Shown: in pieces, positions 1 through 9,923 of the stretch
How positions within the stretch are numbered: the stretch's first letter is position 1
Layout of the letters: every line of letters starts with the position of its first letter
Assembly: GCA_032718475.1 (NCBI GenBank)
Contig: JAUCBJ010004427.1
Span: 1-64,000 of the forward strand
DNA length: 64,000 bases
Direction: 5' to 3'
Source: Nemertoderma westbladi
Lineage: Eukaryota > Xenacoelomorpha > Nemertodermatida > Nemertodermatidae
The notes under the pieces: generated by a model
The model's input: only the letters and a program-made list of their open reading frames with translations
Database searches by the model: none
Told to the model about the DNA's origin: nothing
Program-made: the position numbers and the translations under genes

Positions 1-76
1 TCGAATGGGGGGGGAACACCGTTTTCGCAGTAACTACGCGTCCAGTATGTAGACTGCGTCCTTTAGAGGGGCGGCG
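1..76. repeat. 3' tail of a ~2.97-kb tandem unit (unit 0)
   Basis: These bases nearly match the last ~76 bp of the two full tandem units ending at 18918 and 21886 (G-run, then a CG-rich end GGGGCGGCG). The match stops exactly at 76, where the CACTA-like element begins. The array therefore extends left of the window. The last 3 bp (GCG, 74-76) are repeated at 15952-15954 and are read as the target-site duplication. Confidence 0.85.
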
Positions 77-360
77 CCCGGTTCAGAAAACTTTAAAAAC
101 TTAACAAAATTTAGCAAATAGTTGGAGGTTCTACTTTCTAAGAACCTGCCAAAACTTAACAAGTGTGCGAAATTGTTATCATGTGCGTTTCAAATTTAGC
201 AAATGTTAGCAAGTTTTTATCAAATTTGTAATTCAGCTGTCATGTGCTATTTAAATCTATAAGATATTTCAAATTACGTATCGCGTGCTTTTCAAATTAA
301 TCATAATGTTATAATGTTTTTATTAAATTTTCATTCACGTGCTTTACAAATCTCTCTAAA
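77..360. repeat. left subterminal repeat region of the CACTA-like element
   Basis: The segment is AT-rich with degenerate short motifs, such as AACTTAACAA, AATTTAGCAAAT, (C)ATGTGC and ACGTGCTTT followed by CAAAT, recurring every 30-60 bp. Related motifs (AAGTTTGCGAAATT, TTATCATGTTT) appear in reverse complement at the right end. In CACTA elements such arrays are binding sites for the accessory DNA-binding protein. That role is inferred here. Confidence 0.5.
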
Positions 361-369
361 TTATACGCG

Positions 370-500
370 GTCGTTGCAGCACCGCCCCCCCCCCCCCCCC
401 GACCCCCCTCCCCACCCAGGGGACTGCCACGGCCCCAACCAGGCACCCCTCATCACCCTACACCCCCGCCCCCCACCCCGGGTCGCTGTACCCACTCCCC
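370..500. repeat. C-rich low-complexity tract
   Basis: This is a strongly C-rich, purine-poor stretch that includes an 18-C run at about 382-399. It lies between the left subterminal repeats and the transposase 3' end. I see no gene in it. Confidence 0.6.
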
Positions 501-574
501 CCACTCAGGGCGCAAAAATTGAATATTATTATCTAAAATCTACAAAAATTGAATATTATTATCTAAAACATAGG

Positions 575-2977
575 TTAATCATGCTCAAAGTTATTAATGC
601 ACGGAACAGCAAAAAACTTTCCACCAAACTGTATTCCAATGAAGAAGTTAATTAACTCTGAAACTTCAATAATACGTTTACAAGCGCCAGAAAGCAAAAA
701 TACATGCGCATTATTAATAAGACACAACTTAATGCTATTTGGAACCGATGATATGTCCATCTTATCAACAAAAGAAACTTTGTTAAATAATGAAGTAAGA
801 CAACACATTTTTCCACTTTTACACAATATTATATGTTCAATCTTCAAAAATATCAACATACCATCATCGCTCTTTATAAATGCATAATAGTTAGCAGACT
901 TACGTTTACGAGGGTAACTAAATGAATGAAAAATAAGACTTTTGACATATACGCGGTAAGCAACCCCTTCAATATTATCTAAATTGATATTATAATCATC
1001 AAATACAGAAGACGGTAACACGACTGGAGATACAACTGATCCAACAATTTTGATTGAATTAGTAGGCGATATGGATCGCAATTTAAAGTCTGACTTAAGG
1101 CGAAAAAAACGTTTTATAATAGTAGCAGCCTCGTTTCTGGTACCCGAAACCAAACACTTTAAATGGTAAAAGGCACTCTCAAATGTAGCAGCCGACGAGA
1201 ACTGCAAGGAACCAAACATCTCAACTTGTCTAGGCAAATGCGATAAAATGTGCAAAGACAGTGTTTGGGATGCCGCCCCAAATAGTTCAGCAATGTTCTT
1301 ACGTATGAAAGTGATTAGATAATCGGAATCTTTTATATTATCTTGACTAACTTGATCGTTTAACAATAAATGAAGAACAGTAGAGAAGCATACCACTAAA
1401 ATAGTCAAATTTGTATCCACCTCTGTTAAATAAAATGAACAAATTGCAAAATATAGAAAAAAATTGCGAAATTCTGTAGCTTTCCAGTAACGTAAAACGT
1501 CTAAGGATCGGGGCTTTCTAGTAAAGCAAGTTGGTAACTTGAGATTTTCAAGGAGAGGTGAAATCTCTTTCGAAGTAATAAAGTTTTTGCTTATAAAAAA
1601 AGTGAGTAATGTTTTACCAATGCCCAAGTAAAGGAGGTGCATCGGATCAAAGGGAGAGGCCAATGGTAGATCGATGACATCCATCAAAGGGCTGTAACCT
1701 TTCACTCCTTGCTGTGGCTTTCCAGATTCTGCTGCTTTAAAACACAACATTGTGTGGGAATCAGCACTACGTAATTCAGGTATGGAACTATCATCATATG
1801 GAAATATCATCTTATGATAAGTTTTATCATAAACTCCCATAATAAAGCACCAGGGGCATCCATAATAAGCATTATGATGCTGAATGTTTAATGCATCCGC
1901 CTTAGCTGGCAAATCGGCTACAAATGTTACCACTTTAAGTATAACAGTTACATTATTGTACTGTAAAACAAAGTTACGAATATTATCTGAAGCCAACTTA
2001 CATAAATGCGATACATTCGGTTTATCTCTACCGTGAAACATACTGATTAATAAAAGATTTTCAAATTTCCTACGTAATTGGACAGGGATATTAAAAACAC
2101 ATGCCATAACAGGCCACAGACATAAACCTTTGGATTTATAAACAGGAACAACTCCGTCAGTATTGAGACCAAGATATAAATATCTTACGCCATCCTCTAA
2201 TGGGATGGGAAACTTAGAAAAAAATCCAGTATGAACATCCGAATAAATTTTACACATATTGGAGTCATTGTGAGGAACTTTATTAGAACTGTCAAAATTA
2301 AATACATTTGGATGTAGCTTTAGTAAATGAGTAATTTGTTTACATAAATCTAAAGTGAAGTACGTATTACAGCCACTCTTATCATTACTAATACTTGTGG
2401 ATATGTTGCAACAGTCTGATAGGTCTTCTTCGTCATCATTCAGGTTACAGAAACCAGGGGTACGGTTGGGGATAGGTAAAACTTCAGCTATAAATTCTAA
2501 AATGTGTTTAGCTGCAAAATCAGATAAGTGGTGATCATTAACTAAGTTCAAAAATTTATTCTTAAAATCAGCGACAGTTAGTTGAGAGCCAGTGTATAAA
2601 TAGTTATCAGTGAAAGAGGTATCACTATCGTCAAACAAACTTTCCCCAGACGTAAAGCTAATATTAGGCGAATCAAAAGGAATCGGGGATGAAGATATTT
2701 GCCTGTTTATCCGAGAAAAGTGCAATGATTCAGAAAATCGACTATAGTTTTCAACGTTTGTAGAATTAAAGTTTACAAGTTCATTGCAGCCACCACTACC
2801 TTCTTCTATATGTAAGTCTTCTGGTATATCACACATTTCACTGCTCGAGGACAGAAATGATGACGAAGAGGAATTACCAGGATTTACAATCCGTTTCGAT
2901 TTATAGACGGGGTATGTTGCGCATGAAATTACACCAACACGCTTCTTGCGCTGGTAGCGTCTTTTCCTACCACTCAT
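575..2977 (-). CDS. CACTA/EnSpm-type transposase (tnp2 / Transposase_21 family)
   Basis: An intact 800-residue ORF predicted to bind the element ends and catalyse cut-and-paste transposition in the nucleus. Residues 1-20 are very basic (RKRRYQRKKR, likely nuclear targeting), and 35-130 are Ser/Asp-rich and probably disordered. The family core starts near 265. It includes NTDGV with D274, followed by the KSK...LWPV block, the CPWC zinc-ligand pair (374-377), FDPMHLLYLG with D444, then HILSHLP and a late ATFE with E600. D274, D444 and E600 are my candidates for the DDE triad, by position relative to tnp2 proteins. The chosen start is the first Met after an AT-rich, stop-containing region and yields a plausible basic N terminus. 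It ends about 500 bp from the left transposon end. The absence of stops in 2.4 kb suggests recent activity. Host domestication is an alternative but is less likely given the transposon borders. Confidence 0.85.
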   Translation of the reverse strand: MSGRKRRYQRKKRVGVISCATYPVYKSKRIVNPGNSSSSSFLSSSSEMCDIPEDLHIEEGSGGCNELVNFNSTNVENYSRFSESLHFSRINRQISSSPIPFDSPNISFTSGESLFDDSDTSFTDNYLYTGSQLTVADFKNKFLNLVNDHHLSDFAAKHILEFIAEVLPIPNRTPGFCNLNDDEEDLSDCCNISTSISNDKSGCNTYFTLDLCKQITHLLKLHPNVFNFDSSNKVPHNDSNMCKIYSDVHTGFFSKFPIPLEDGVRYLYLGLNTDGVVPVYKSKGLCLWPVMACVFNIPVQLRRKFENLLLISMFHGRDKPNVSHLCKLASDNIRNFVLQYNNVTVILKVVTFVADLPAKADALNIQHHNAYYGCPWCFIMGVYDKTYHKMIFPYDDSSIPELRSADSHTMLCFKAAESGKPQQGVKGYSPLMDVIDLPLASPFDPMHLLYLGIGKTLLTFFISKNFITSKEISPLLENLKLPTCFTRKPRSLDVLRYWKATEFRNFFLYFAICSFYLTEVDTNLTILVVCFSTVLHLLLNDQVSQDNIKDSDYLITFIRKNIAELFGAASQTLSLHILSHLPRQVEMFGSLQFSSAATFESAFYHLKCLVSGTRNEAATIIKRFFRLKSDFKLRSISPTNSIKIVGSVVSPVVLPSSVFDDYNINLDNIEGVAYRVYVKSLIFHSFSYPRKRKSANYYAFIKSDDGMLIFLKIEHIILCKSGKMCCLTSLFNKVSFVDKMDISSVPNSIKLCLINNAHVFLLSGACKRIIEVSELINFFIGIQFGGKFFAVPCINNFEHD

Positions 2978-3648
2978 TGCATAGAATACTCATAAAATAT
3001 AGTTTATACACGCTATAACAACAAATAGTCTATGCCGCTATTATAGTATAGGCAAATTTTGAAAAAAGATTCCGATGGTTTTTTTTTAATTAACATTAAA
3101 TAACCAATTATTATTTGTCACAAATGTATATTTCGTTAGAAACAATTGTTTTTGTGACAATTAAAAACTATTGGTTATTACATTGATTGAAATAATATTG
3201 TGTTTTTAATAAATAAAACTAACTATTAGTTATATATATTTTTAAATGTATAAATACAATTTGCATTTTTATAGTTACCTTTACAATTGATTATTTCAAT
3301 TTGCAAATCGGTTTTAAATATAAGTTTTTAGCACATTTAACGACCAAAACAGCCGATTTTGGTTAATAACCAACAATGAAAAATTTAACTCTTGCAAAAA
3401 CCGGTTGGTTTTAATGAATAACCATAAGAAACTTTTTTCAGAGTAGTTATTATATATTGTACAATTATGAATACCTGTATATTAGAAACCTAGTGTGTAT
3501 AAAATATGCATAGTTGGTATGCAACAGCCTGAGTGAGTCATGTGGTGTAATGGAACAGACTGAAAGAGTTAAGATGATACAGTGAAAGTCATGGAACAGT
3601 CTGACTGAGTCAGTGGGACATGGCCAAACCAGTCAATAAACATATCAT
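2978..3648. other. non-coding spacer between BEN gene and transposase
   Basis: These 671 bp are AT-rich and hold no credible ORF. The sequence repeatedly contains TTGGTTATTA / AATAACCAA and similar inverted words (about 3090-3430). Since both flanking genes read on the minus strand, the transposase promoter or an intron of a joint transcript could lie here, but I see no clear site. Confidence 0.5.
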
Positions 3649-4845
3649 TCAATCTTCATGTTGCGGCAGTTGCATTCGCAACTGCAGCCGCTTACCATGA
3701 CTGATATCACTCCCTAGCTGGTTGACAGCAACAATAACTGAGCGAATAAGATCATTGTCTACATCTTTCTCTAAATTGAAACGAGAAATCAACGCCCTTT
3801 TAAACAATTCTGCCCGTTCCGGATCCAACTCCGATCGCTTGGAGGCCTTATGCCGCACAGGCAGCAAAATCCCAGAAGCCAACTCGATATCGGTAAATAA
3901 TATGCGGGCAATTACTTGGCCGTAGGCAGATGGTGATAGATTTCGTGCGCCCGCAGCGACTAAATTCTTACCTGCGAAAAACACGGAAGGTTGTTGAAGA
4001 GGGACAGGAGAGGACGCTTCACTTCCATCACTCGCTGCCTTGGACGCCTTAATAAATTTAACCACAGCTCGGCTCATCTCACATACACGCTTATTGTGTT
4101 TTTCCTGAATCCGTACTAACGACTTGATAACCTTCGTATTTTTTTTCAGTGCTTTCACGATAGCACGGTTACTGCTGACGTTTGATTCATTGTCGTCTCC
4201 AGATTCATCGACATCATCAGACAACACAGCATTATCATCATGGCTTTGCATTAAAGGGTGGGGTGAATTGGAACTTGGGATTATCATGTCAATAGCATCC
4301 ATGTTATTGTTGGTCCCAATGTCGAGAGTGTTTAATGGGGTCAGATATTGTAGAGGGTCAGCTAGACATAATTCGCGTTGCGGAGCAGTCGGGGTACTAA
4401 CATCCCTCCTACTTTCGTTGAGGAATTCATAGCTACTATCGATAGCTATCGATCGATTCTGCACTTCTACTTGAAACCGTCTCTCTTTATCTCTAATTTC
4501 CTGCTCGGAGTACGAGTGACACACGTAAACTGCATTAATCACACCCATAGGGCTATTGTCCTTCAACTTGATAATTGCTCCTTTGCGTAACGTTTCCACA
4601 TTGAGGTCTTTTGGTAACAAGGTAGAGTTACTTGTGATTGTCGTGTACCTCCTTTCATCGGGAAAATGCAACAGCAGAAAGTAATTTTTGCTGACCGTAG
4701 CAAAATACTGATCATTTGATACCGTATTACGATCACGGCGGGGTCTATCTGCAACGGTTGCTAAACTAGCAACCGCAACACCAACAGGCATTCCACTGCA
4801 TCTTGATAATTCCTTTGAATATTCCATGGCCTGACCAGTGACCAT
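3649..4845 (-). CDS. BEN-domain protein, probable accessory DNA-binding protein of the CACTA-like element
   Basis: A 398-residue intact ORF. Residues 45-110 form a compact N-terminal module (YFLLLHFPDERRYTTI and an IIKLKDNSPMGVI strand-like segment) that I cannot assign to a named family. An acidic stretch (202-220) and a predicted long helix with many Lys (225-270) follow. Residues about 305-385 match a BEN domain: GQVIARILF, a hydrophobic ELASGILLP segment, then LDPERAELFKRALISRF. BEN domains bind DNA or chromatin in animals. The gene is upstream of and co-oriented with the transposase inside the same transposon, the place held by TNPA-type accessory proteins in plant CACTA elements. A role in recognising the subterminal repeats is inference. 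A captured host gene with a repressor role is the main alternative. Confidence 0.7.
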   Translation of the reverse strand: MVTGQAMEYSKELSRCSGMPVGVAVASLATVADRPRRDRNTVSNDQYFATVSKNYFLLLHFPDERRYTTITSNSTLLPKDLNVETLRKGAIIKLKDNSPMGVINAVYVCHSYSEQEIRDKERRFQVEVQNRSIAIDSSYEFLNESRRDVSTPTAPQRELCLADPLQYLTPLNTLDIGTNNNMDAIDMIIPSSNSPHPLMQSHDDNAVLSDDVDESGDDNESNVSSNRAIVKALKKNTKVIKSLVRIQEKHNKRVCEMSRAVVKFIKASKAASDGSEASSPVPLQQPSVFFAGKNLVAAGARNLSPSAYGQVIARILFTDIELASGILLPVRHKASKRSELDPERAELFKRALISRFNLEKDVDNDLIRSVIVAVNQLGSDISHGKRLQLRMQLPQHED

Positions 4846-6470
4846 TTATTTCTATAGGGTACATACATAAATTAGAAGAAGACCTATAATACCGACACCG
4901 TGACACCGACCCGACACATACACATAGATAAATCAGCAATAGCCTACGGGTCATTCCATACTAATTCGACCAATCGGTGTGGCAAGGGTCGGAAATTTTT
5001 GACGAAATTTTAACCACTTATCAATTCTAGTGAAAAAACGATGTGGTGAAAATTTCAGCCGATTTGGTTTAGCCGTTCTCGAAATATTGATGTTTTAAAT
5101 TTGGCGAAATTCCAAAAACCAGTGAAGTACATTATTTGAAGTGGTGTCTGCAGTTGATCTGATTATCAGTTTAATGTTAATTGTATGTGATTCTAAATAA
5201 ACGATGCCTGAACTTCAATATTTTTATTACTAAATGAATAAACTATTAATCAGAAAGTTGTCAGACGATTTCAAAGTTGCCTCAACAATGTGAATTTTTG
5301 AAAAATGGCCACATTTGAGACCTCAGTACATTAGTCTGACAACTAGTTTATCTGTTATTTTAGTTTTCCAGGTTAGAGTGACTCATAATGATTCGAATTA
5401 TATAACTGTAGTAGGTCAGATAGTCTGTATGACTGAATATCTGGGTGAAGAATCTGAAAAATGTCAAAAAATGCAATATTGGAGGCTCTGGTGGAGAGCT
5501 CTGATTATAGCTATGTTCATGAGCTTTTTTACCTGACATCATTGACACAAAATAAGCACCATGTCAAAATTTGAAGAGTAAACTAGATGTTCTAGAGTGT
5601 GTATGACTCATTTTAAAATTCTAATAAATTAAAATTTTAAATGGTCCTCAAGGTGGTCTGACAATTAGTTTTTTGATAAAAATACATTTTTTCAAACGAT
5701 ATCCGGGCAGAAGACTATGTTTCAAAATTTAAAGCAAAAACTAACAGTCAGACCCATTATCTGACCTACTATTGAATTATTTCAAGTAAGTATCTGATCA
5801 CATGCTGCTCAAATTCTCGCTTGCTCGATATAAATCGATTTTATCCAACTACTATTACTAGGGTTCAACAGAAGGCACTTTATGGGGCCGAACCGAACCG
5901 AACCGAAGCAGGGCCAACTTCTGGCCGAACCGAACCGAATCCGAACCGAAGTTCAGAAAGTTAGCAAGTTATGGTCATAAAATCGTATTTACGTCACTAT
6001 ACTGGCTGACTGGCAGTGGCAGACTGGTACCTATTTGGTCTGCGGACTTAGCAAGAAAGCTATGATTAATTAAAAAAATAAGTACTACAAAATAAAATGG
6101 CAATATTTACATTACTGTACATTACTAACCTAAACTACTGTGTACTTACTGTACTGCTGTATGCACCACATTATCACCGGTAGTAAGCCGTACAGTAGTG
6201 ACATCAAATTTAGAAAACCTCACTAAAAGTACAGGTAGTCTTTGTAATACTATTTATATGAGGTAGTAGGTATATTTGGTATTATGTATCAAAGTTATGA
6301 TTAATTAAAAAATAGGTACTACAATAAAATGGCAATGTTTAGCCTAACCTAAACTACCAGACTACTGTATAATTAAGCTAATTTTTAAACTACCCAAGTA
6401 AACTGGAAACAATTAAAAAAGTAATGCCATTTAAATGGAAGTTCAGTCCAAAATTAAGGATGTAAACGTT

Positions 6471-6945
6471 AAGCAGACAGTGGTGCAGACACCTGGTGCG
6501 GACAGTGGTGCAGACACTGGTGCAGACGGTGGTGCAGCGTGCAGACAGAGGTGCAGACACTGGTGCAGACAGTGGTGCAGACACTGGTGCAGAGTGCAGA
6601 CAGTGGTGCAGACACTGACTGACTGGTGCAGGCAGACAGTGGCTCAGACAGTGGTGCAGCGTGCAGACACTGGTGCAGAGAGTGGTGCAGACACTGGCAA
6701 CTGGTGCAGACAGTGGTGCAGACACTCTGGTGCAGACAGTGGTGCAGACAGTGATGCAGACACTGGTGCAGACAATGGTGCAGACAGTGGTTCAGACAGT
6801 GGTGCAGAAAGTGGTGCAGACACTGGTGCAGGCAGTGGTGCACACTGGTGCAGACACTGGTGCAGACAGTGATGCAGACACCTGGTGCGGACAGTGGTGC
6901 AGACAGTGGTGCAGAAAGTGGTGCAGACACCTGGTGAAAATACTG
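6471..6945. repeat. 12-bp minisatellite, TGCAGACAGTGG type
   Basis: About 475 bp of tandem TGCAGACAGTGG / TGCAGACACTGG units with occasional slipped or shortened units (for example GTGCAGCGTGCAGACA). Every frame on both strands is open for long stretches and encodes VQTVVQT-, GADSGAD- or CRHWCRQ-like repeats, so these are not treated as proteins. Confidence 0.95.
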
Positions 6946-7599
6946 AAATACCAGAGTACCACAAAACACAATACCACCAGGCACTATTATATTATATTTT
7001 ATCATAAAATTTATTATCTACAAATACTGAAATATGCGAGTAACTACTGAAAGGTTCTACATGAAGTAGGGAGGACGTATGTAGTACATGAGGGGCTGAG
7101 GGGTGCGTGGGGGTGAATGTGCCCTAATTAAAAATAATTATAAGTGGTGTGTACCGTACGAAAGTAATTAATCGGTATTCCCGTTTTCATATAAACAATA
7201 ATGTCTATAAATTGTAAGCAGCAATGTCTCCAAGGAATAAGGTTTAAGCGACAGTGTTTGATTGTTTATACATGACCTACCTTATACAGAGTATGTTTAA
7301 TTTGTTTACCTTTACTGGAGCCACTATGCTTATTACTGTATAATAAAACGAGCTCATTAAGTTATTGTCTCATGCTGGGGATATACATTCACTGTAAGGT
7401 TTCACAGTCTCACAGGTCTACAGTAAGGTCTCAGGAATTCTTAGCCCGCGAGTATTCTTAGCCTGCGAGTATTATTGGCCCTTGGGTATTCTTAGCCCGC
7501 ATAACAATAACGTTTATTGTTTTGGTTCCCCCAATACTCCTCAGAAACCTGCTCCTTTACTAAACTGCTCCTTTACTAACCTGCTCGCCCCTTTACTGT
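6946..7599. other. AT-rich spacer between the two minisatellite arrays
   Basis: The DNA between the arrays contains a short direct repeat around 7438-7500 (AGTATTCTTAGCC(C/T)GCG motif). I see no gene or RNA in it. It forms the loop of the potential large hairpin formed by the inverted arrays. Confidence 0.5.
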
Positions 7600-7607
7600 C
7601 TGCAACA

Positions 7608-8192
7608 GTGTCTGCACCACTGTCTGCACTAGTGTCTGCACCACTGTCTGCACCACTGTCTGCACCAGTGTCTGCACCACTGTCTACACCACTGCCTGCA
7701 CCAGTGTCTGCACCACTGTCTGCACCAGGTGTCTGCACCACTGTCTGCACCACTGTCTGTACCAGTGTCTGCACCACTGTCTGCACCAGTGTCTGCACTA
7801 CTGTCTGCACCAGTGTCTGCACCACTGTCTGCACCACTGTCTGCACCAATGTCTGCACCACTGTCTGCACCAGTGTCTGCACCACTGTCTGCACCACTGG
7901 CTGCACCACTGTCTGCACCTCTGTCTGCACAAGTGTCTGCACCACTGTCTGCACCACTGTCTGCACCACTGTCTGCACCAGGTGTCTGCACGACTGTCTG
8001 CACCAGGTGTCTGCACCAGTGTCTGCACCACTGTCTGCACCAGTGTCTGCACCACTGTCTGCACCAATGTCTGCACAGCTGTCTGCACCACTGTCTGCAC
8101 CACTGTCTGCACCAGGTGTCTGCACCACTGACTGCATCACTGTCTGCACCACTGTCTGCACCACTGTCTGCTCTGCACCAGTGTCTGCTTAA
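7608..8192. repeat. 12-bp minisatellite in inverted orientation (CTGTCTGCACCA type)
   Basis: About 585 bp of tandem CACTGTCTGCAC / CAGTGTCTGCAC units, the reverse complement of the array at 6471-6945. The same TGTCTGCACCAGG variant occurs in both arrays, suggesting a common origin by inverted duplication or conversion. Confidence 0.95.
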
Positions 8193-9169
8193 CGTTTACA
8201 CCCCAAAATTAATTAGTACAACGATGGACAGATTGATTAGTCTTACTGTCTTCTGGTCTTAGCTCAATCAGTCAATGTAATACTTGGCAGCTTGGAATAT
8301 TTAGCAAAGTTTGCTCCGGGCTTCTGCAGTATCAATTGCAGAAGCCGAACCGAACCGAAATTGCCAAACTTCGGCCCGAACCGAACCGAAGCCGAAGCTT
8401 CTGTTGAGCCCTAACTATTACAATATAACAGTATAACAATACGTTTAAATTCGAATTATAAATCAAAACAGCCAGACAAACAAAATATAATTAGTTTTTG
8501 ATGTTAAGTAATAGTAGGTGAAATAATAATTAAAATTAATTAAAAATGCCGCAATACGGCAAGTTTTGGTAAACAGATACATTTTTCAAATGATGTAATA
8601 ATGACAAAAATACTTCGTAATATAAAACAACAACAGCCAGACACATATATTATTAGTTCGGATTAGTATAAGAAATTAATTAGGCCCCTAGTATAAAAAT
8701 CACAGCTGCTCATTGGCCCAGAGCCGAATGCCTGTATGACGAGGCCTACTCTACTATGCTAAGTTAAGTGGGGCATCACAATAAAAAAATATTAAATTCG
8801 AATAGTACAGTACATATAAATTTATCCGAACAGTATAAGGCCTTAATGAACTATACAATTGTCTAGTGTGACCTTCATTTATGAACTGATCAACAGTACT
8901 GGTATATAAATTTTGGTCGGTTATTGCACAACAATACTGATAGTTTTTGTAACATGTACATATATTTTTCAATGATATACGGTAATTAATACATAAAAAA
9001 TTACAATTTTCAAAATATAACAATAAAACTAGTTCGGCTTAAGAGTAGTTAAGAAAATTATCACCGTATTATTTACCGTATATCATTGAAAAATATATGT
9101 ACATGTTACAAAAGCTATCAGTATTGTTGTGCAATAACCGACCAAAATTTATATACCAGTACTGTTGAT

Positions 9170-9923
9170 TAGGGCTCGATCGGAGTTGGGATTTGGCCGG
9201 AGCCGGAGCAGGAGCCGGAGTTGGACAATTTGGCCGGAGCCGGAGCAGGAGCCGGAGTTTTTCAAAAATTTAAAAATTTAATTATTTATTTAAAAAAAAA
9301 TAAAGTATGGTTATCGTTCGCCAATCGCTCATAATCAATCATACTGTAGGTCTAATTAATTTCATAATTTATAGATTTACGAATTTTCAATTTAAAATTT
9401 AAGTAATTAATTTATCACGGACAGACGACGCGGCTGACGCTGACGGCTAAAAATTACCTACAGTACCTAACTCACTAACTGTCTAACTGTGGTAGAGGTG
9501 TGTACTGTAGGTAGCCTACCGTACGTGTACCAGTACTGCAGTACAGTATGCTGGCATGACAGCAGTAAATGGCTGCAGTGGTACAGTCTGACAGTGTACA
9601 ATCATAGCATTTACAATTTTTTACAGTAGGGCCTATCTGTAATAGTCTGCTAGTCAGCCAGCTGGCCAGTACCAGTACTGCAGTACAGTCAGTCAGTCAT
9701 TGACTTTAAGTAAATACTGCAGTATTATCAGATTATACTTGATATTGAAGCTGTACTACAGTACTTATAGTGTAAATAATTGTTCAGATTAGAATATGCA
9801 CGAAATATAATACTTTATTAAAAAATTAACTCCGGCAATATTTTTACCGGAGCCGGAGCAGGAGCCGGAGGTGCCAAAATGGCCGGAGCCGGAGCCGGAG
9901 GCCGGAGCTCCGATCGAGCCCTA
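9170..9923. mobile_element. non-autonomous hAT-type element, 754 bp
   Basis: The ends are TAGGGCTCGATCGG at 9170 and its complement ending at 9923. CTGTTGAT flanks both sides (9162-9169, 9924-9931), an 8-bp duplication. CCGGAG/GGAGCC hexamer repeats lie inside both ends in the same orientation (9190-9258, 9847-9905). The interior is AT-rich and non-coding. It sits in the right arm of the foldback, close to its centre. Confidence 0.88.

Larger units (their letters stand above)
5859..8413. mobile_element. non-autonomous hAT-type element with inverted minisatellite arrays
   Basis: The ends are TAGGGTTCAACAGAAG at 5859 and its complement ending at 8413. ACTATTAC flanks both sides (5851-5858, 8414-8421), an 8-bp target duplication as in hAT transposons. 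CCGAAC repeats in direct orientation lie just inside both ends (5883-5960, 8344-8395). The interior has two large arrays of a 12-bp motif in opposite orientation. No transposase is present. The long open frames over the arrays result from a repeat unit that is a multiple of three and are not genes. It sits in the left arm of the foldback. Confidence 0.85.

Noticed and set aside
575-2977. Domesticated host transposase gene
   Set aside because: The ORF lies within transposon borders with a target duplication and next to subterminal repeats, so an element gene is the simpler reading.
5880-5950. CCGAACCGAACCGAA repeats as telomere-like DNA
   Set aside because: They occur at both ends of a hAT-type element and are its subterminal repeats.
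6390-7050. Long open frames on both strands over the minisatellite (Val/Gln/Thr or Cys/His/Leu repeats)
   Set aside because: They arise because the 12-bp unit lacks stops and is a multiple of three. The same happens in every frame and strand, so there is no sign of a real protein.
6471-8192. CRISPR array
   Set aside because: Units are 12 bp with no unique spacers, in an animal-type transposon.
7482-8262. Long open frames with SAPLSAPV- and VCTTVCT-type repeats
   Set aside because: Same minisatellite artefact in the inverted array.
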